A stretch of 64,000 nt of DNA from Methanomicrobium antiquum (GCF_029633915.1 NZ_CP091092.1:2046001-2110000); one strand, 5' to 3'; positions 53,131 to 62,498 are shown, numbered from the stretch's first letter. A program made the numbers and translations. The notes: generated from the sequence alone by a model not told the origin.

Positions 53131-53270
53131 AAAAACGTCCATGATAATTTTTTTTATGCTAACTGTTTCATGTAAGTTACGAAGTAACTTTCATAGCAAA
53201 CGCACATGATGAGCTTTTTTCATCACACAAAAAGTGATGATAAGTTTATCAGGGATTTTAGACTTTCATA
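53131..53270 (+). repeat. Mosaic intergenic repeat, copy 14
   Basis: Full forward element: AAAAACGTCCATGAT, TTTTATGC, TTTCATGTAAGTTAC-GAA-GTAACTTTCAT, the CACATGATGAGC module, TCATCAC/GTGATGA stem, GATAA-GT-TTATC and TTTTAGACTTTCAT. Positions 53198-53269 are identical to the inverse of 4403-4474 over 72 bases, 48.7 kb away. Confidence 0.92.
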
Positions 53271-53471
53271 ACAAATTATGTAAAAGCCTTTTTGAATTGA
53301 AAAGAGATGAAAAATTTATGCGAAAAATTAAGCAAAATAAAAGTTTAAACTTATAATCTTCTAATTTAAAAATTCGAACCAAATCCTTAAAATCTCAAAT
53401 TAAAATCCAGAGCATAAAAATCTAAATCAAAATCTAAATTTAAATCTAAATCTAAACTTCAAACGCTGGAA

Positions 53472-53524
53472 ATGTTTATAGATACCTGATATAAATCTAA
53501 TGTTTAAGGATACCTGATATAAAT
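53472..53524 (+). promoter_or_regulatory. Duplicated promoter-like segment
   Basis: ATGTTTATAGATACCTGATA (53472) recurs as ATGTTTAAGGATACCTGATA (53500), each followed by TAAAT. The second copy runs into the ATG at 53523, so a leaderless start is likely and the first copy supplies the TATA-like element about 30 bases upstream. Confidence 0.5.
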
Positions 53525-54221
53525 GAGAGATAAAATTCTAAAAGCGGCTGACATCGCAAAACTGTGCGGAGTTTCAGAAGAAGAGGTTAAAAAATTAACA
53601 GATGAATTTTCAAAGGCTGTTCCCTCAAGAGATTTTGGAAGGATAAAAGTGTATGAGGAAAAAGCCGCAGGGGTAATTTCTAAAATATCAGGTCTTAGTA
53701 AAAACGGACTTTCAAAGGATGAAATTTTATCATCCCTTGGATGCATCCCGGACAAAAAAAGCACAAAAGAGAAAGTATCAGAAAAGATTAATAAAAATTC
53801 TCTTTCTCCAGAAAACAAACCCAAAAGAAAGCCTGGCGTCATTGAAGGTGCAGAGAAAAAAGTTAATGATGTGAAACTTAAGGCATCAATGACACTGAAC
53901 CGGGAATCTGACAGATATGGAGCTTTGGATGTAAAATTATCCAAAATAACAGCAAGAGTTGAAAAAATTGAAAAAGATATAGAGCAAAACAAAAAAGACT
54001 CCGATGAAAAATATGATGAATTAAAAGAGATGATAAAAAGCCTCGATAAAAAAATCTCAGTCTCACAGGAATGGGTTGACTATTTCGAAAAGTCACTTGA
54101 TTCATACAAAAATTCCCAGGATTCATTAACAATGAATTTATCTGAATGGACAAATTATCTGGACTCTGAGTTAGAAGAGATTAAAAAACCGTTTTGGAAG
54201 CGAAACAAAAAAATAATATGA
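53523..54221 (+). CDS. MerR-like DNA-binding protein with long coiled coil
   Basis: 232 residues. Residues 1-55 resemble the MerR winged helix (ILKAADIAKLCGVSEEEVKK). A linker rich in Lys/Ser follows, then a coiled coil (about 120-190: VKLSKITARVEKIEKDIEQN and KKDSDEKYDELKEMIKSLDK) and a basic tail KPFWKRNKKII. It may bind DNA as a dimer and reach another partner with the coil. The start at 53523 is the only ATG and lies at the end of a duplicated promoter-like segment. No neighbour suggests its target. Confidence 0.7.
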   Translation: MRDKILKAADIAKLCGVSEEEVKKLTDEFSKAVPSRDFGRIKVYEEKAAGVISKISGLSKNGLSKDEILSSLGCIPDKKSTKEKVSEKINKNSLSPENKPKRKPGVIEGAEKKVNDVKLKASMTLNRESDRYGALDVKLSKITARVEKIEKDIEQNKKDSDEKYDELKEMIKSLDKKISVSQEWVDYFEKSLDSYKNSQDSLTMNLSEWTNYLDSELEEIKKPFWKRNKKII

Positions 54222-54302
54222 AATATGCATGAGAAAATCAGGAATCATAATATGTATGAGACAAACAATTGCCGGTAAAATGAATCCGAAAGGCATGAGT
54301 GG

Positions 54303-54396
54303 AAGTCACATACAATGAGACTCCCGGGATTTGATTGAGACTTAATTGAAAAATTCAAACAATCTGCAATAAAAAGTCACATACAATGAGACTCCC
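54303..54396. repeat. Spaced direct repeat of 23 bases
   Basis: AAGTCACATACAATGAGACT plus CCC occurs at 54303-54325 and again at 54374-54396, with 48 bases between. The second copy adjoins the decayed ORF below. Possibly the scar of an insertion or of recombination. Confidence 0.8.
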
Positions 54397-54548
54397 CGGA
54401 TTCGGTCACAACACCAGGCACTTTTCCAAACGTTCTTTTTTCAGCCGGAATGGCAGTTGCACTTAAAAAGCACAGATTATCTCTTATGGCAACAGCCGCT
54501 GTTCTCTCGCAGATTTTAAAAGCCCTGAAAATGAAAGAGAGTAATTAA
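54390..54548 (+). pseudogene. Remnant of a decayed ORF
   Basis: A frame of 52 residues without a start codon, from a stop at 54387-54389 to TAA at 54546-54548. The part TTPGTFPNVLFSAGMAVALK and the helical end LMATAAVLSQILKALKMKE look like the C-terminus of a real protein, using the codons of the neighbours. I cannot name the parent. The 23-base direct repeat overlaps its first codons, so it may be what an upstream deletion left. Confidence 0.5.
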
Positions 54549-54689
54549 CAGAAAATATTATTTGGAAACAATAGTTTTTTTTAACCTTAAAAAAATCTGA
54601 TTATAACTTCGGAAATTTCTGAAGTCATAGAATTTTATTAATATCAGTTGAGCCTAATATTCAACTATAATATAACAGGAGGAATAGCG

Positions 54690-55085
54690 ATGAAAAAATT
54701 ATTCATGGGAATTTTAGCACTTTCTGTACTTTTAGCGGCAATATCAGTCGCCGGATGTACAGGGACATGCTACACAATGTTTTATGACGATGACAACGGT
54801 TCAGAAAGGGAAGTAAAAGAGAACTGCATCATAATAATTGAGCTTTCAGAAAACCCGACAACGGGATATACATGGGAGATGGACACCGGCGGTCTTACTC
54901 TGATAAACGATGAATACATTCAGGATAAAAATACAGAAGGCATGACAGGCGCCGGCGGAATACACAAATGGGAAATTTCTGCTGATAAGAAGGGAGAATT
55001 TACCATAAAAGGAATCTACAAACGCTCCTGGGAAGAAACAACACCGGATGATAAGACATGGACTTCTTTAGTCAATGTTGTATAA
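54690..55085 (+). CDS. Chagasin-like (inhibitor family I42) lipoprotein
   Basis: 131 residues from ATG 54690, with GGAGG upstream. A lipobox-type signal (LSVLLAAISVAGCTGTC) precedes the inhibitor fold. The three I42 loops are visible: ENPTTGYTWEM, a Gly-rich loop at GMTGAGGIHKWE, and the third loop as KRSWEETT in place of RPW. Chagasin-type proteins block papain-like cysteine peptidases; the archaeal members are probably cell-surface protectants. It is slightly shorter at the C-end than usual and ends WTSLVNVV. Confidence 0.85.
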   Translation: MKKLFMGILALSVLLAAISVAGCTGTCYTMFYDDDNGSEREVKENCIIIIELSENPTTGYTWEMDTGGLTLINDEYIQDKNTEGMTGAGGIHKWEISADKKGEFTIKGIYKRSWEETTPDDKTWTSLVNVV

Positions 55086-55492
55086 GTAAAATGTTTTTAT
55101 AAGTATAGCTAAAAACCAAAAAAACAGCTAAAAACAAAAAAACCTTTTTTTTTAGATTTCTAAATTATCTTTGAAAATACCTAATCTTCTATTGCAAATT
55201 TCTTCATATTATCAGTTGAGAGTTTGCTTGATTTTTCCTATTTTTAATAAACTGACAAGCTCTAATAAACATAAAAGACCAATAAAATAATTCATCTTCA
55301 TAGTTGAATTTACACATAAAAAAGATACATATAAAGATTCAAAGCATTTAATCAGATTTCAAAACTTTCAATTCACTTATATCAGTAAACTAAAAAAAAG
55401 AAAGTATCCTGAAAATAAGAGTCTGTCCGGAAAGAGTATTTCAGGATTCAGAAAGATTTTGTAGATAAAAACATCACTCACAGATTTTTGCC
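55086..55492. other. Gene-free AT-rich stretch
   Basis: Between the inhibitor gene and the MFS transporter. Poly-A/T tracts only; no repeat-family copy, ORF or strong hairpin seen. Confidence 0.6.
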
Positions 55493-56950
55493 ATGCAAAT
55501 TCATTTAACTGAGAAAAACTACTTCAGAATTGCTCTTCCGCTGTTTTCGGCCTGCATAGTTTTACCTATGTTTTCAGAATCAATGCTTGTTGCCGCACTT
55601 CCGGCAATAGAGCATGAATTTAACACATCAGGGATAATTGGTGCATGGATTCTTCCTGTAGTTTTATTGGTGGGCGCCGCCTTATGCCCTTTTTTTGGAA
55701 CACTTGGTGATTCTTACGGAAGAAAAAAGATTTTAGCGATTTGTCTATTTATCTATTCAATCGGAGTTATAGCGGCAGGATTTTCCTTTGATATCTGGTC
55801 GCTTCTCTTCTTCAGGTCACTTCAGGGAATGGGAATTGCGGCAATACCAATCGCTTTTGCAATGATTTCAGAGCAGTTTCCGCCGAAAAAAGTGCCGGTC
55901 GGCATTGGTGTTCTTGCCGCATCGTATGGTGTTGGAACAATGACCGGAATTTTGTGCGGTTCATATATAATCAACTACTGGGGATGGAGATGGACTTACT
56001 TCACGCTGATTCCGATAGTTATTATCCACCTGTTTTTGATTCTTTTTGTTCTCAAAAACGCTCATGAAACTGATAACTTTGGCACTGTTTCAAACAGTTC
56101 TGAAAATGATTCTGTTGTGAAATCAAAGGGAATTTCAGAGAGAAAAGCTGACTACAAGGGTGCATTTTTGCTTTTATTAGCGATGTTTTTCTTTTTACTT
56201 ACAATAACTGAAGGCTTTGAGTCAGGATGGTTCGTGCCGGAGGTATTTATTCATGCATTATTAACTGTAATTTTTACAGCCGCTTTCATCTCTGCTGAAA
56301 AAAAGGCTCTGGTGCCTGCAATAGACTTAAGCCTTGTTAAAAGGCCGGTTGTAATTATAATATCAGCAGTTGCTTTTTTGGTTAACTGCATGACATTTTT
56401 GTATATACAGGCTCTTCCGTTCATAATCCAGTCACCATCAGGACTGTTTCTGGAGGAGAGATTTGTCGGCCTTATCATGATTCCCGGATCAGTTGCCGAT
56501 ATGATTGCAAGTCCGCTTTCCAGTTTCTGGATAAGAGAAAAAGGCTTTTTGGCTCCTGTAATCTTTGGCTCTTTGTGCATGGCTCTGACACCGGCAATCT
56601 TCTTTTTATTCCCGCTTACAATTATTTCACTCTCGGCAGGATGGATTTTTTTCAGCATCGGAATGGCAGTTGTATCAACAGCCTATTTATTAAAGATAAT
56701 AAAAGTAGTTCCGCCCAACAGAACAGCAGGTGCAACAGGGCTTTTGCACAGCAGTATCAACATTGGCGGAATGACAGGGCCGGTTTTTGCAGGAGTAATT
56801 ATTGCTTCATCTGCATCACGGTTTTTAATCGCCGGAGAATACTGGACTTTTCCTTCATCTGAAGCATTCACATTTATTTTTGCCACAGGAGGAGTAATGT
56901 CAGCTGTTATTCTTATACTTGCAGTGAAATCCACACGAATTCCAGAGTGA
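55493..56950 (+). CDS. MFS transporter, DHA2-like with 14 helices
   Basis: 485 residues with about 14 membrane helices. Motif A is seen as GTLGDSYGRKKILA (loop 2-3), and GIGVLAASYGVGTMTGILCG is the motif C-like helix 5 of antiporters. The extra pair of helices between the two halves (KGAFLLLLAMFFFLLTI) gives the DHA2 form, which exports drugs, dyes or metabolites by proton exchange. Start ATG 55493 has no strong Shine-Dalgarno. The converging neighbour is an SLC13/ArsB-like transporter. Substrate unknown. Confidence 0.88.
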   Translation: MQIHLTEKNYFRIALPLFSACIVLPMFSESMLVAALPAIEHEFNTSGIIGAWILPVVLLVGAALCPFFGTLGDSYGRKKILAICLFIYSIGVIAAGFSFDIWSLLFFRSLQGMGIAAIPIAFAMISEQFPPKKVPVGIGVLAASYGVGTMTGILCGSYIINYWGWRWTYFTLIPIVIIHLFLILFVLKNAHETDNFGTVSNSSENDSVVKSKGISERKADYKGAFLLLLAMFFFLLTITEGFESGWFVPEVFIHALLTVIFTAAFISAEKKALVPAIDLSLVKRPVVIIISAVAFLVNCMTFLYIQALPFIIQSPSGLFLEERFVGLIMIPGSVADMIASPLSSFWIREKGFLAPVIFGSLCMALTPAIFFLFPLTIISLSAGWIFFSIGMAVVSTAYLLKIIKVVPPNRTAGATGLLHSSINIGGMTGPVFAGVIIASSASRFLIAGEYWTFPSSEAFTFIFATGGVMSAVILILAVKSTRIPE

Positions 56951-57045
56951 ATTAAAAAAAACGAAAGAATTTAAAAATCTCTTAGTGAAATAAAATTGAT
57001 AAATTTCTAAGTAAAATAAAAATTAACCAGATATTTGCCTTAAAT

Positions 57046-58224
57046 TTAAGGCATGATATATACAAGCCATATGATGTATACTGCAGATTGGGCAATAGTC
57101 AGTGGAATTCCAACCCTTGCAAACCGAAGAAAGCTTAATTTTTCTCCTCTTTTTTCAGCATTCTGAACAATTATGATATTGCTTGCCGCTCCAAACAAAA
57201 GAAGGTTTCCGGCAAGTGTGCTTCCGGCGGCAAGTGCCATATACGAACTTTCCGGTGATTCCATTATAAGGAGCAGGGGCATGAAAAGAGCGACAAAGGG
57301 AACGTTTGACAAAATCTGGCTTAATAAAACTCCGGATATGAATATACCGCCGTTAGACAAAAGAAGGTTTTCTGATCCTGTAAAAATTCCCTGAATAAAG
57401 CCTGCAGACCAGACACTCTGCATCAAAACAAACATTGCAGAGAAAAACACAAGCGTCTGCCAGTCAATATTTTTCAAAATAAAAAGACGCTTCTTTGAGA
57501 GAACAATTACAGGAAGTGCAGTAAAAACTGCAATTAGTGTCAGGGGAAAATATTCAGAATATCCAAAAAAGCCTGCAATAATCTTTAAAAATATCATTAC
57601 AAAAAGGATGATAATCGAAAGTGCTGATATTTTAGAGAGATTTTTATCCAGAACACAGACATCTGCACTGAATTTTTCGCTCTCATCAAAAACAAAAGAT
57701 GTTTTGTCTTCAGGCCTATACGGATAAAAAAATTTTAGTGCCGGATATATTAAAAAAAGTGAGATTATCGTTGGAATCAACAGATACTCAGCAAATATTA
57801 AAAACGGATTTTCAAGGCCTGCACCTGATGCAATTAAAAGATTCTGCGGGTTTCCAACCGGACTTAATACACTGCCGGTAGTTACCGAAAATGCAAGGGC
57901 TAAAAGAAGCATTTCTGATGGAATATCAGTCTTTTTGGCAAGCAGGATAACAAATACCGTCCCTATTATTGCAACAGTGTCATTCATCAAAAATGCGGAT
58001 AAAAAACCTGAGCCAAAAATCAGAACCAAAAAAAAGTTTCCCCGGCTTTTTATGCCCTTAAAGACCCTCTCCATTAAAGGAATCAATGCACCGCTTTGAA
58101 AAAGCGCTTCACCTGCGACAAAAACTCCAAACAAAAAGATAAGGACATCGTAGTTTATTGCAAAAAGTGCAGATACAGGGCTTATTTCTCCGGTGATTAA
58201 AACAGCCAGGGCTCCAAGAAGCAT
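57046..58224 (-). CDS. SLC13/ArsB-NhaD-type membrane transporter
   Basis: 392 residues from the first ATG, with about ten helices. Family blocks include FLMNDTVAIIGTVFVILL, GSVLSPVGNPQNLLIASG and LAGNLLLFGAASNIIIVQNA, the last two being the paired re-entrant NPQN/AASN loops. It belongs to the ion transporter superfamily, moving anions (citrate, sulfate, arsenite) or Na+/H+. The frame is open 117 bases upstream of this ATG and encodes a plausible first helix (YSVIILFAVLFLIAVR), but no ATG, GTG or TTG lies in frame there. So either the start is atypical or there is a small change upstream. Confidence 0.85.
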   Translation of the reverse strand: MLLGALAVLITGEISPVSALFAINYDVLIFLFGVFVAGEALFQSGALIPLMERVFKGIKSRGNFFLVLIFGSGFLSAFLMNDTVAIIGTVFVILLAKKTDIPSEMLLLALAFSVTTGSVLSPVGNPQNLLIASGAGLENPFLIFAEYLLIPTIISLFLIYPALKFFYPYRPEDKTSFVFDESEKFSADVCVLDKNLSKISALSIIILFVMIFLKIIAGFFGYSEYFPLTLIAVFTALPVIVLSKKRLFILKNIDWQTLVFFSAMFVLMQSVWSAGFIQGIFTGSENLLLSNGGIFISGVLLSQILSNVPFVALFMPLLLIMESPESSYMALAAGSTLAGNLLLFGAASNIIIVQNAEKRGEKLSFLRFARVGIPLTIAQSAVYIIWLVYIMP

Positions 58225-58436
58225 TATCTGCCAGATCTGAAGTCTTATACGGATTGTATTCCTGACTGCAATTAAAAATAAAACTGCAAAGAGGATAATA
58301 ACTGAATAATGCGTAAATAGAAGTATTGTCGTTTTTTTATGTTAATCCTTTGACAGAAAAAATTCCTTATGAGAGGCTTTTGCAAACAGCAATAGTTTGA
58401 GAAATATTTAACTGTTTTAAAATAAATCTTCTCAGT

Positions 58437-59213
58437 ATGCTAAGAAGTTTAAACAGAATCATCTGCATCCCGGCAGTACTTTTAACAGCAGTCTTTCTGC
58501 TGTGCCTGCCTGTATCTGCAGTGGTATCTGAAGTAACGGATGGAAATCTTTTGAATTCGCAAAATGAGGGTGAATTAATACAATATACAATAGATGTGAG
58601 TGCTATACCAAAACAGGCAAGGACAATTGTTTTAAGCACTGACTTAACACCTGTTGCCGGCAATAACCTCTGGCAGCCACAGGGAGAAGGATTTTTGGTT
58701 TCAGGCGGAAACAACTCAATAAATGAACAAAAAATAGAGCTTTACAGTGAAGACGGATTCTCAGAAGAGGTTATAGTAACAGTCTATGGCAGAGCACCGG
58801 TTTTGACAGCCATTGAAGTTGTTGACGGCGTTGTTGTGACAAAGCCGGTTACAAAAACGACAGGATACATATACTATCACGTACAGGCTCTTGATGAAAA
58901 CAACGATATTTTGGGAACAAGTTCGACAGAGACATTTTCAATTGTAATTCCCGGAGAAGAACAGTTCAAAGAGAGGCTAAACGCCGTTTCAGACACAAAT
59001 CTTCGCGGTTTAATAGACAGCCTTTACAGAAAAGGCCTTCGTGATGAAGCAAACGATCTCTTAACTTATGCAGAATCTCCAAAGGATGCATCACTTCCTC
59101 TAACAACCGCAGTTATTATAGGAATTGTTTTATTCGTAATCGGTCTTGCAATAGGAGTGATACTGGGCCAGATTCGTGCCAGAAACATGCAGGATTTTCA
59201 GAGTGAATATTAA
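58437..59213 (+). CDS. Exported membrane-anchored protein of the tubulin-like operon
   Basis: 258 residues. A signal peptide (IICIPAVLLTAVFLLCLPVSA) precedes an extracellular beta-sandwich (about 30-170: YTIDVSAIPKQARTIVLST, VIVTVYGRAPVLTAIEVVDG). A helical stalk (QFKERLNAVSDTNLRGLIDS) leads to a C-terminal TM helix (AVIIGIVLFVIGLAIGVILG) and a short cytoplasmic tail RARNMQDFQSEY. I know no family for it. It is first in the operon, 27 bases before the FtsZ/tubulin-like gene, so the tail may anchor that protein to the membrane (inference). Confidence 0.8.
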   Translation: MLRSLNRIICIPAVLLTAVFLLCLPVSAVVSEVTDGNLLNSQNEGELIQYTIDVSAIPKQARTIVLSTDLTPVAGNNLWQPQGEGFLVSGGNNSINEQKIELYSEDGFSEEVIVTVYGRAPVLTAIEVVDGVVVTKPVTKTTGYIYYHVQALDENNDILGTSSTETFSIVIPGEEQFKERLNAVSDTNLRGLIDSLYRKGLRDEANDLLTYAESPKDASLPLTTAVIIGIVLFVIGLAIGVILGQIRARNMQDFQSEY

Positions 59214-59240
59214 AAGTTACAAAGAGTGAGGAGAAAAAAA

Positions 59241-62200
59241 ATGGCAAACAATGATATAATTGAGGGAAAGCCGTTTCAGATGCCTGACGAACTTACTGTT
59301 GTTGCAGTAGGAGGATGCGGCAAGAAGCTTATTACAAATCTCTATGATCATGAGTGGTTCTTAAAGCACTTCTTATCAGATGGGAAACGACTTACGCTTT
59401 ATACTCTTGATACAGACTCAAATCAGAGAAAAGACGATATTTTGCGTGCAGAAAAAGTTGAGGCAAAAGTTGGTGAAATGCAAAGAACCAACAGCCAGAT
59501 GGGAGGAAGTGTAAAAAGCTACCATTACCATCTGCCTGACCTTGCAAATGTCGAGCGTGTTTCATCCCTTACATCAAAAGAGATATGTGAACAGATAAAA
59601 AAGAGGCGTGAGCGGCCTCTTGTTGATGTCTGGTGGATGAATGATCCTGAATATGGTTTTGACTACCAGATGCTTAAAAAAGTTGACAAAAATATAGTTG
59701 ACGATTTTGGCGGCGGTGTCCACCGAAGGCGTGCTATCTCAAAGGCTGTATTTTACAAGGCAATTACACAGGGCGGAGAGCAGTTCCCGTCATTTCAGGG
59801 GCACGGGCCTGTTGCAATAATTGTTGGTCTTGGCGGCGGAACAGGTTCGGGGATGTTCATTGATCTTGCACGGTACATAAAAGAAAAAAGAGGGCAGGAA
59901 TCAAAAATATGGCTCTTTATTGTACTTCCGGCGGCAAGCGAGGGTGAAAAAGAGCAGTTAAACGCGGCAATAGCACTTTCAGAGATTGAATATCTCAATA
60001 TGAAAGATGACAAGCTTTTCAACTACATAATAGTCTCTTCATTAAGCCCTACAGGCTACGTTGACGGAGGCGACAGAAAGCAGGAAGTAATAGAGTTTGA
60101 TTCGGCATTTCCATATATGTTCATAAACTCATTTTATCTTCCAACAGCAGACATCTCAGCAATTGTCGATGCCAAAAAGGATTACTCCGGCTTTATCTTC
60201 GCAGATTCGCATGTAATTGAATACCCTGTTGAAAATTTAAGATCTCTAAAGAAAGGCTTTGAGGATGTAATTGACAAATATGCAGGATTTGGCCATAACA
60301 GAGCAAAGATTCTAAAAGAGGTCTCGGATTTTGTCACAACAAACGAAAATCTCTATCCTGACGAGTTTACAAAGACAGATTCTGAAATAACCCACGATGA
60401 TGTAAACCTATACAGAAAAGAGATTGAAAAGATAAAAAAGGTCTGGGAAAATGAAATTACCGATCTTTTAAACTTTAAGACACAGTCAATTATTGAATCA
60501 GCAATCTCAAACAATATGCCTGAAGAGCTAAAAGACATCTCCAAAATAAAAGAGTTTGACAAGCTTTCAGAGTATATTTCAAGGCTTAAAAGATCCCTTG
60601 AAAACGAGAGCAAGCCGCACGAAAACGCAAAAGATCAGGAGCTTTACGAACAGATTAAAAGAAATCTCCATCTTTTGGAGGATATGGCGGATCTTCAGAA
60701 AAAAATACTCTCTGTAAATGAAAAATCAGCAAGAACCGCTCTTTTAAATCTTATTCGCGGCGAGGAGAACTTTGGCAAAATTTCCGGTGAGCTTTCAGTA
60801 AGGCAGTCCTCCCTAAAGGCTGAGATGAGCGAGGCTGATGTAAAGGTTAAAACCAGGCGCAATGAGCTAGATGATGTAACAAAAGAAGGAGAGCAGATGC
60901 TCGACCGCGTCAGAACCGAGGTAAATGCACTTGCAAAACCGGTTGACGATTATGTTGCACTTGGACATGGCGGATCTTCATCAGGAAAAGAGTCAATTGA
61001 GGAGCTTGAAAGTGCATTTCTGGAAAAGTTCTCATCACTTTTATTCCTTTTAAAAGAGAAGCTGAACCAGACCGAAAAAGGAAAGGCAAAGCCGATAAAA
61101 AGAGAGGCATGGTTATCCTCGCTCCCGCTGGGAGATCTCCAGGGCGATATCGAAAGGCTTGAAAATGCAACATCTGCTGACTTTACATATCTAAAAGATC
61201 TTGCTGAGTCGATATCTTTGTACATCTACAATGACTACATGCTTAAAATTGCCAAAAAACAGGGTTTTGCAGACAGTCTTTTAGGAAAAAAGCTCAACTC
61301 CGAGATGTTTAGAAACGAAAAGGCAACAAAAGAGGAGAGAATAAGAAAGATTTCCCAGATGCATCCGGGAAAGATTTCAATCCGTGACCCCTTCGAGGTA
61401 TTCATACAGGACAAGTTTTTGACCCGCGAATTTGACTCGAAGCTTGGATCACTTCGTGAAGCAACACTGGCTCCAATTGTTTCCCAGTTTAACCTTGAAT
61501 CTGAAGAGAAGCGTGAACTTATCAGGTCTTTTAACGGACGCGACACAGCAGAGATTTTAACATCTGTTCGTGAGAGATTAACTGAGATTATTAACGAGCG
61601 TGAAGGGTATCCGGCAAAGACTCAAAACATAAACTCAGAGATTGACCTTTTGATTCAGTCACAAAAATCAATGCAGCAACAGCTTGAGTTCATCCAGAAG
61701 ATTGACAATTTAATCGGTGCAACATTTGATGCAAGAAAGAAGTTCAACGCCGATACTGATGCATATGAATCAGGACTTCGCTTAATTGACGAAAAGAGGC
61801 AGAGCGGAAACTCAACAATCGAAGGAATGTACAGAACCTGGTTTGGAGAGATAAATCCTGCCATTCTTTCACTTTTGAATGACGATTCCGATCTTTCTGT
61901 CCTTGATTATGACGAAGAAGGGAAAAAGGAGATAGAAAAGCTGTATAATATCGTCCAGTGGAAATACAAAGAACTTGTTGACTCACACAAACTCGGTATT
62001 AACAATCTGTCAGTCGGATACGGTACAGGCGGGACAGAGAGGTGGAGCTTTGACAAATCCGCCCTTGTAGCCGCATCCCCGTCAAGATGGCTGTCACAGC
62101 TAATCGATAACAAAGGAAGCGATCTTAGACGTTATCTTGTAAAACTGCTTGACTTAAAAGGTTTTGACAGTGCAAAGGTAAACTCACACAATTACACAAA

Positions 62201-62498
62201 GCCGTGGGAGATATCACTGACATTTTTTGCAGCCGCAAGTTTCCTTGACAACATTTCACCTCTTACAACCGGCGGCGGATACTGGGAGAAATATGAAAAG
62301 GGGCGTGATAATATCCTTCACCATGCACTCTACCTGCATGAGGGAAAATACATTGTCCGTAACAAAACACTGCTTTTAACTGAGGCGGCAGAAATTGCAG
62401 ATCTTGAAACAGGCACCAAAGCACAGATAGAAGAGGCGAAAGACAGGGTTTTAGACCTCTACACTGTTAAGGATATCAAAGAGGCAGCCGGTGAATGA
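59241..62498 (+). CDS. FtsZ/tubulin-like GTPase with long coiled-coil body
   Basis: 1085 residues from the ATG at 59241; a GTG at 59226 is less likely. The N-terminal third is a tubulin-superfamily domain: LTVVAVGGCGKKLITNLYDH (nucleotide strand 1) and the signature GLGGGTGSGMFIDLARYI with GGGTGSG at 198-204. Residues about 390-600 and 780-850 are helical and coiled-coil (KKRRERPLVDV type charge, EMSEADVKVKTRRNELDDVT), followed by a C-terminal globular part. It is three times longer than FtsZ. It should bind GTP and may polymerise, acting with the membrane GTPase whose start overlaps its stop (ATGA). Confidence 0.88.
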   Translation: MANNDIIEGKPFQMPDELTVVAVGGCGKKLITNLYDHEWFLKHFLSDGKRLTLYTLDTDSNQRKDDILRAEKVEAKVGEMQRTNSQMGGSVKSYHYHLPDLANVERVSSLTSKEICEQIKKRRERPLVDVWWMNDPEYGFDYQMLKKVDKNIVDDFGGGVHRRRAISKAVFYKAITQGGEQFPSFQGHGPVAIIVGLGGGTGSGMFIDLARYIKEKRGQESKIWLFIVLPAASEGEKEQLNAAIALSEIEYLNMKDDKLFNYIIVSSLSPTGYVDGGDRKQEVIEFDSAFPYMFINSFYLPTADISAIVDAKKDYSGFIFADSHVIEYPVENLRSLKKGFEDVIDKYAGFGHNRAKILKEVSDFVTTNENLYPDEFTKTDSEITHDDVNLYRKEIEKIKKVWENEITDLLNFKTQSIIESAISNNMPEELKDISKIKEFDKLSEYISRLKRSLENESKPHENAKDQELYEQIKRNLHLLEDMADLQKKILSVNEKSARTALLNLIRGEENFGKISGELSVRQSSLKAEMSEADVKVKTRRNELDDVTKEGEQMLDRVRTEVNALAKPVDDYVALGHGGSSSGKESIEELESAFLEKFSSLLFLLKEKLNQTEKGKAKPIKREAWLSSLPLGDLQGDIERLENATSADFTYLKDLAESISLYIYNDYMLKIAKKQGFADSLLGKKLNSEMFRNEKATKEERIRKISQMHPGKISIRDPFEVFIQDKFLTREFDSKLGSLREATLAPIVSQFNLESEEKRELIRSFNGRDTAEILTSVRERLTEIINEREGYPAKTQNINSEIDLLIQSQKSMQQQLEFIQKIDNLIGATFDARKKFNADTDAYESGLRLIDEKRQSGNSTIEGMYRTWFGEINPAILSLLNDDSDLSVLDYDEEGKKEIEKLYNIVQWKYKELVDSHKLGINNLSVGYGTGGTERWSFDKSALVAASPSRWLSQLIDNKGSDLRRYLVKLLDLKGFDSAKVNSHNYTKPWEISLTFFAAASFLDNISPLTTGGGYWEKYEKGRDNILHHALYLHEGKYIVRNKTLLLTEAAEIADLETGTKAQIEEAKDRVLDLYTVKDIKEAAGE

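Noticed and set aside
59226-59240. GTG start for the tubulin-like protein
   Set aside because: Adds only MRRKK and overlaps the Shine-Dalgarno-like GTGAGGA that serves the ATG at 59241.
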